Source: Tannerellaceae bacterium
GTDB lineage: Bacteria > Bacteroidota > Bacteroidia > Bacteroidales > Tannerellaceae
Reading direction: 5' to 3'
Assembly: GCA_020860805.1 (NCBI GenBank)
Contig: JAJBTP010000057.1
Location: forward strand, 1-9,237
DNA length: 9,237 nucleotides
Shown here: positions 5,913-9,237 of the stretch, in pieces
Layout: each line of letters opens with the position of its first letter
How positions within the stretch are numbered: the first letter of the stretch is position 1
The notes under the pieces: model-generated
Told to the model about the DNA's origin: nothing
Databases searched by the model: none
Seen by the model: the letters and a program-made list of their open reading frames with translations, nothing else
Translations under genes and position numbers: made by a program

Positions 5913-8900
5913 TTATAGTTGGTTTATTTCTTCTAAAATAGCCGTTGCTGTTTCTATGTTTGGGACATTTTTTATTACGATGCTGCGTTTACCTTTTACA
6001 TCTCTTAGTTCGCAGTTGCGTGGATATTGTTGGAGATAGGCTATTAATTTGCCGAAGGCATCGCTTTGGAAATAAGGACTGTCTGGATTATTCACCAGAT
6101 ATAGGCTCATTTGTCCCCGTTTCAGTATAATCTTTTCGATACCTAACTGACGGGCTATTCTTCTTAAACGTACCACCCGGATAAGTTCTTTTCCTTCTTT
6201 AGGTATTTTACCGAAACGGTCTGTAATACGTTCGGTAAAGGCAAGGATATCCCGTTCTTCTTCCATTTTATCTAACTCCCGGTAGAGGGAGACACGTTCC
6301 GAGTCATTCGGGATATAAGTAGGAGGAAACATTAATTCCAGGTCACTTTCGATATATGTTTCTCTTACATATTCTTCTCCGGTATTCGGTTTACCGTTAT
6401 CCGGGTCTGCATACAAATCGGCAAATTCTTCCAGTTTCAGTTCATCCACAGCCTCTTCCAGAATCTTCTGGTATGTTTCATATCCCAGGTCTGCAATAAA
6501 TCCACTTTGTTCGGCACCCAGCATATTACCGGCTCCACGGATATCCAGGTCTTGCATGGCAATATGGATACCGCTACCCAATTCGGCAAAGTTTTCGATA
6601 GCTTGCAAACGGCGACGGGCTTCCGGGGTTAAGGTGGAAAGTGGAGGTGCCAGCAGGTAACAGAAAGCTTTCCGGTTACTACGGCCTACACGTCCCCTTA
6701 ACTGGTGAAGGTCGGAAAGTCCAAACTGGTGGGCATTGTTGATGATGATAGTGTTGGCGTTGGGTACATCAATTCCGCTTTCAATGATACTGGTTGCAAT
6801 TAGTACATCGAATTCGTAATTGATAAAATCCAGTAATATCTTTTCCAGTTTTTCCGGTTCCATTTGTCCGTGTCCTACACAGATGCGTGCATCCGGAACT
6901 TCCCGTTTTACCAGGGCTTCTATTTCATAAATATTCTGTATCCGGTTGTTGATAAAAAAGACCTGGCCGTTACGGCTCATTTCAAAGTTGATAGCATCCC
7001 GTATGATATCCGGATCAAAACGGTCTACTTCTGTCTGAACCGGGTAATGGTTGGGTGGAGGGGTGGTTATGCTACTTAAATCACGGGCACCCATTAAAGA
7101 GAACTGTAAGGTTCGTGGAATAGGGGTTGCTGTCATGGTCAATGTATCTACATTGGATTTCATCTGGCGTAGTTTCTCTTTGACTGATACACCAAATTTC
7201 TGCTCTTCATCAATTATAAGTAGCCCCAGATTTTTGAACTGTACATCTTTACTCACCAACCGGTGCGTGCCTATCAGAATATCAACTTTTCCTTCCTTTA
7301 CATCATTTAAGATAGCCTTGATTTGCCCGGTAGTACGTGCCCGGCTGATATATTCAATCCGGCAGGGAAAATTCCGGAGCCGTTCCGAAAAGGTTTGAAA
7401 ATGCTGGAATGCCAGTACAGTAGTGGGTACCAGCACAGCTACCTGTTTATTATCTGCAACGGCTTTGAAGGCAGCCCTGATAGCAATTTCGGTTTTACCG
7501 AATCCGACATCTCCGCAAATCAGCCGGTCCATCGGGCGCAGATTCTCCATATCTGTTTTTACATCGGCCGTAGCTTTCATCTGGTCCGGTGTATCTTCAT
7601 AAATAAAACTGGCTTCTAACTCATGCTGCATGAAACTGTCCGGACTGAAAGCAAACCCCTTTTCCTGTTTGCGTTTAGAGTATAACAGGATGAGGTCACG
7701 GGCAATATCTTTTACTTTTTTCTTGGTACGCTCTTTCATCTTCTCCCACGCACCGGTCCCCAGTTTGCTTAAACGGGGAGGTTCTCCACTATCTTTTCCT
7801 TTGTATTTGGATAGTTTATGAAGGGAGTGGATACTCACAAAGATGATATCGTTATTCTGGTAGATAAGCTTTACGGCTTCCTGCATTTTCCCGTTTACTT
7901 CCGTACGAACTAATCCTCCGAACTGGCCAACGCCATGATCCACATGCACAATATAATTGCCGGAGGAGAATTGGTTTAACTCTTTAAGGGATAAAGACAT
8001 TTTTCCACTACGGGCTTTATCACTCTTGAGATTAAATTTATGGAAACGGTCGAATAACTGATGGTCGGTAAAGAGACAAATCCGTAGAGTTGCATCGGCA
8101 AATCCGGCATGGATTGTTTTGTTAACAGCAATAAAAGGTATATTGTCTTCCCGGTCTTCAAAAATAGTGCGGATACGGGTCGTTTGTTTTTCTACATCAC
8201 TCAGTATATAAATGGTATAGCCATTTTCCAGAAAAGTATGAAAAGACTGGCTGACTAAATCAAAGTTTTTATGATAAATAGGTTGTATTTCACTCTGGAA
8301 AGTAAGGGTCGCATCTGCTGTTCCTGTGGGCCGTGTTCCGAAATGAACCCGTTGGAAGTCAAGCACTGAGCGATAGAAATCTTCTCCGTTGATTAACTTT
8401 TCCTGCATGTGTGCCTGATCAGTAAAGGATTCTTCATCACCAAGGATAGGTTCTTCATTCCAAAGACCCTCTATCCGTTCTTTACACCAGGCCATATCCC
8501 GCATGGCAACAACAGAATCTACCGGTATTACCTGTAAAAGAGACGTGTTAGCACTATTACTTTTACTGACTTCAGGAACAATATAGATAGTATCTATTTT
8601 TTCTTTGGATAATTGTGTCTGTATATCAAAAGAACGAATGGTCTCTACCTCATTACCAAAAAAGTCTATACGGTAAGGAAATTCATGTGAGAAAGAGAAA
8701 ACGTCCAGAATACTACCACGCATAGCATATTGTCCCGGTTCATACACATAGTCTACATGTTCGAAACCATAGGCATCCAATACATCGGATACAAACATAT
8801 TATCCAACTTTTCACCGGTATGAATCTTTAATGTGTTTTGCTTTAATGTTTCTCCGGAAACTACTTTTTCAGCCAATGCTTCCGGATAGGTAACAATAAT

Positions 8901-9237
8901 AAAAGGTGCTTTTGGTTCCTGCAGACGGCTTAATACCTCTGTCCGGAGAATCTCATTGGCCGAGTCGATATGACCATATTTAATGGAACGGCGATAGGCT
9001 GACGGAAAGAAATAAATTCCTTCTTCATCCGAAACCTGCATAAGATCATGATAAAAATAGCCAGCCTCTTCCTGATTGTTCAGGATGCAAACAAAATGTC
9101 CTTTTTGTCTTTTAAAGATTGCAGCTATGGTCATTGCAGCTCCCGACCCGTGTAAGCCTTTAAGAAATATATTTCGTAACGAACTGTCTTTTAGTGAGGT
9201 CTCTGATGCAGTAATCTGTGGGTGGGCTGCATATATA
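5913..9237 (-). CDS. mfd: Transcription-repair coupling factor Mfd (N-terminus beyond right edge)
   Basis: Mfd is an ATP-dependent DNA translocase that removes RNA polymerase stalled at DNA damage and recruits UvrA for nucleotide excision repair. The frame is open to the right edge, adding 34 codons upstream of the ATG at 9134, including LHGSGAAM, which is the degenerate UvrB-like P-loop region. That ATG is therefore internal; about 1107 residues are visible and only a few are probably missing. Numbering from that ATG: UvrB-like N-terminal region (1-about 340), RNA-polymerase-interacting domain (about 385-445, with GNYIVHVDHGVGQF), Walker A GDVGFGKT (541-548), GTHR (622-625), DEEQ box (642-645), TATPIPRT (668-675), motif V region IIESGIDVPN (783-792), QLRGRVGR (811-818), and a C-terminal TRCF domain (about 930-1050). 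It is intact in the window. It is on the same strand as the downstream operon but separated by 380 bases, so probably not part of it. Confidence 0.97.
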   Translation of the reverse strand, partial: IYAAHPQITASETSLKDSSLRNIFLKGLHGSGAAMTIAAIFKRQKGHFVCILNNQEEAGYFYHDLMQVSDEEGIYFFPSAYRRSIKYGHIDSANEILRTEVLSRLQEPKAPFIIVTYPEALAEKVVSGETLKQNTLKIHTGEKLDNMFVSDVLDAYGFEHVDYVYEPGQYAMRGSILDVFSFSHEFPYRIDFFGNEVETIRSFDIQTQLSKEKIDTIYIVPEVSKSNSANTSLLQVIPVDSVVAMRDMAWCKERIEGLWNEEPILGDEESFTDQAHMQEKLINGEDFYRSVLDFQRVHFGTRPTGTADATLTFQSEIQPIYHKNFDLVSQSFHTFLENGYTIYILSDVEKQTTRIRTIFEDREDNIPFIAVNKTIHAGFADATLRICLFTDHQLFDRFHKFNLKSDKARSGKMSLSLKELNQFSSGNYIVHVDHGVGQFGGLVRTEVNGKMQEAVKLIYQNNDIIFVSIHSLHKLSKYKGKDSGEPPRLSKLGTGAWEKMKERTKKKVKDIARDLILLYSKRKQEKGFAFSPDSFMQHELEASFIYEDTPDQMKATADVKTDMENLRPMDRLICGDVGFGKTEIAIRAAFKAVADNKQVAVLVPTTVLAFQHFQTFSERLRNFPCRIEYISRARTTGQIKAILNDVKEGKVDILIGTHRLVSKDVQFKNLGLLIIDEEQKFGVSVKEKLRQMKSNVDTLTMTATPIPRTLQFSLMGARDLSSITTPPPNHYPVQTEVDRFDPDIIRDAINFEMSRNGQVFFINNRIQNIYEIEALVKREVPDARICVGHGQMEPEKLEKILLDFINYEFDVLIATSIIESGIDVPNANTIIINNAHQFGLSDLHQLRGRVGRSNRKAFCYLLAPPLSTLTPEARRRLQAIENFAELGSGIHIAMQDLDIRGAGNMLGAEQSGFIADLGYETYQKILEEAVDELKLEEFADLYADPDNGKPNTGEEYVRETYIESDLELMFPPTYIPNDSERVSLYRELDKMEEERDILAFTERITDRFGKIPKEGKELIRVVRLRRIARQLGIEKIILKRGQMSLYLVNNPDSPYFQSDAFGKLIAYLQQYPRNCELRDVKGKRSIVIKNVPNIETATAILEEINQL

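Overview
The window looks like a stretch of Bacteroidota chromosome, most likely Bacteroidales. The reasons are the A/T-rich translation leaders without a clear Shine-Dalgarno, the moderate GC content and the Mfd sequence style. The genus cannot be fixed from the sequence alone. Every real gene I can support lies on the minus strand, so the window is best read from right to left.

Right part (about 5913-9237): most of mfd, the transcription-repair coupling factor. Its reading frame is still open at the right edge, so the true start lies outside the window. A 380-base gap follows (5533-5912). It holds a dense cluster of nested inverted repeats, made of four copies of an 18-base half-site in forward-forward-reverse-reverse order, and the likely promoter of the next operon.

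Left part (1-5532): a tightly packed five-gene operon. In order of transcription it encodes a WGR plus leucine-rich-repeat protein, an ATP-grasp enzyme, a sulfatase/alkaline-phosphatase-fold hydrolase, a HemW-like radical SAM protein, and a second radical SAM protein with a SPASM-like cysteine region that runs in frame into a HAD phosphatase domain cut by the left edge. This content and order match the conserved but functionally uncharacterised Salmonella STM4015-STM4014-STM4013-STM4012-STM4011 families. The first junction is TAAATG and the other three are ATGA overlaps, so the genes should be made together.

Two of the five genes, the STM4013-like hydrolase and the STM4011-like radical SAM/HAD protein, are each interrupted by one apparent -1 frameshift. 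Both shift points sit exactly on a heptamer of the X_XXY_YYZ form used in programmed -1 frameshifting (T_TTC_CCT and A_AAA_AAC). They may be recoding sites, phase-variable tracts, early operon decay or sequencing errors in homopolymers. The window cannot decide between these, and I see no clear stimulatory structure.

The enzyme set (two radical SAM proteins, an ATP-dependent ligase, a metal-dependent hydrolase, a phosphatase, and a WGR-LRR protein that may act as adaptor or target) suggests a modification or biosynthesis pathway. Its substrate is unknown.
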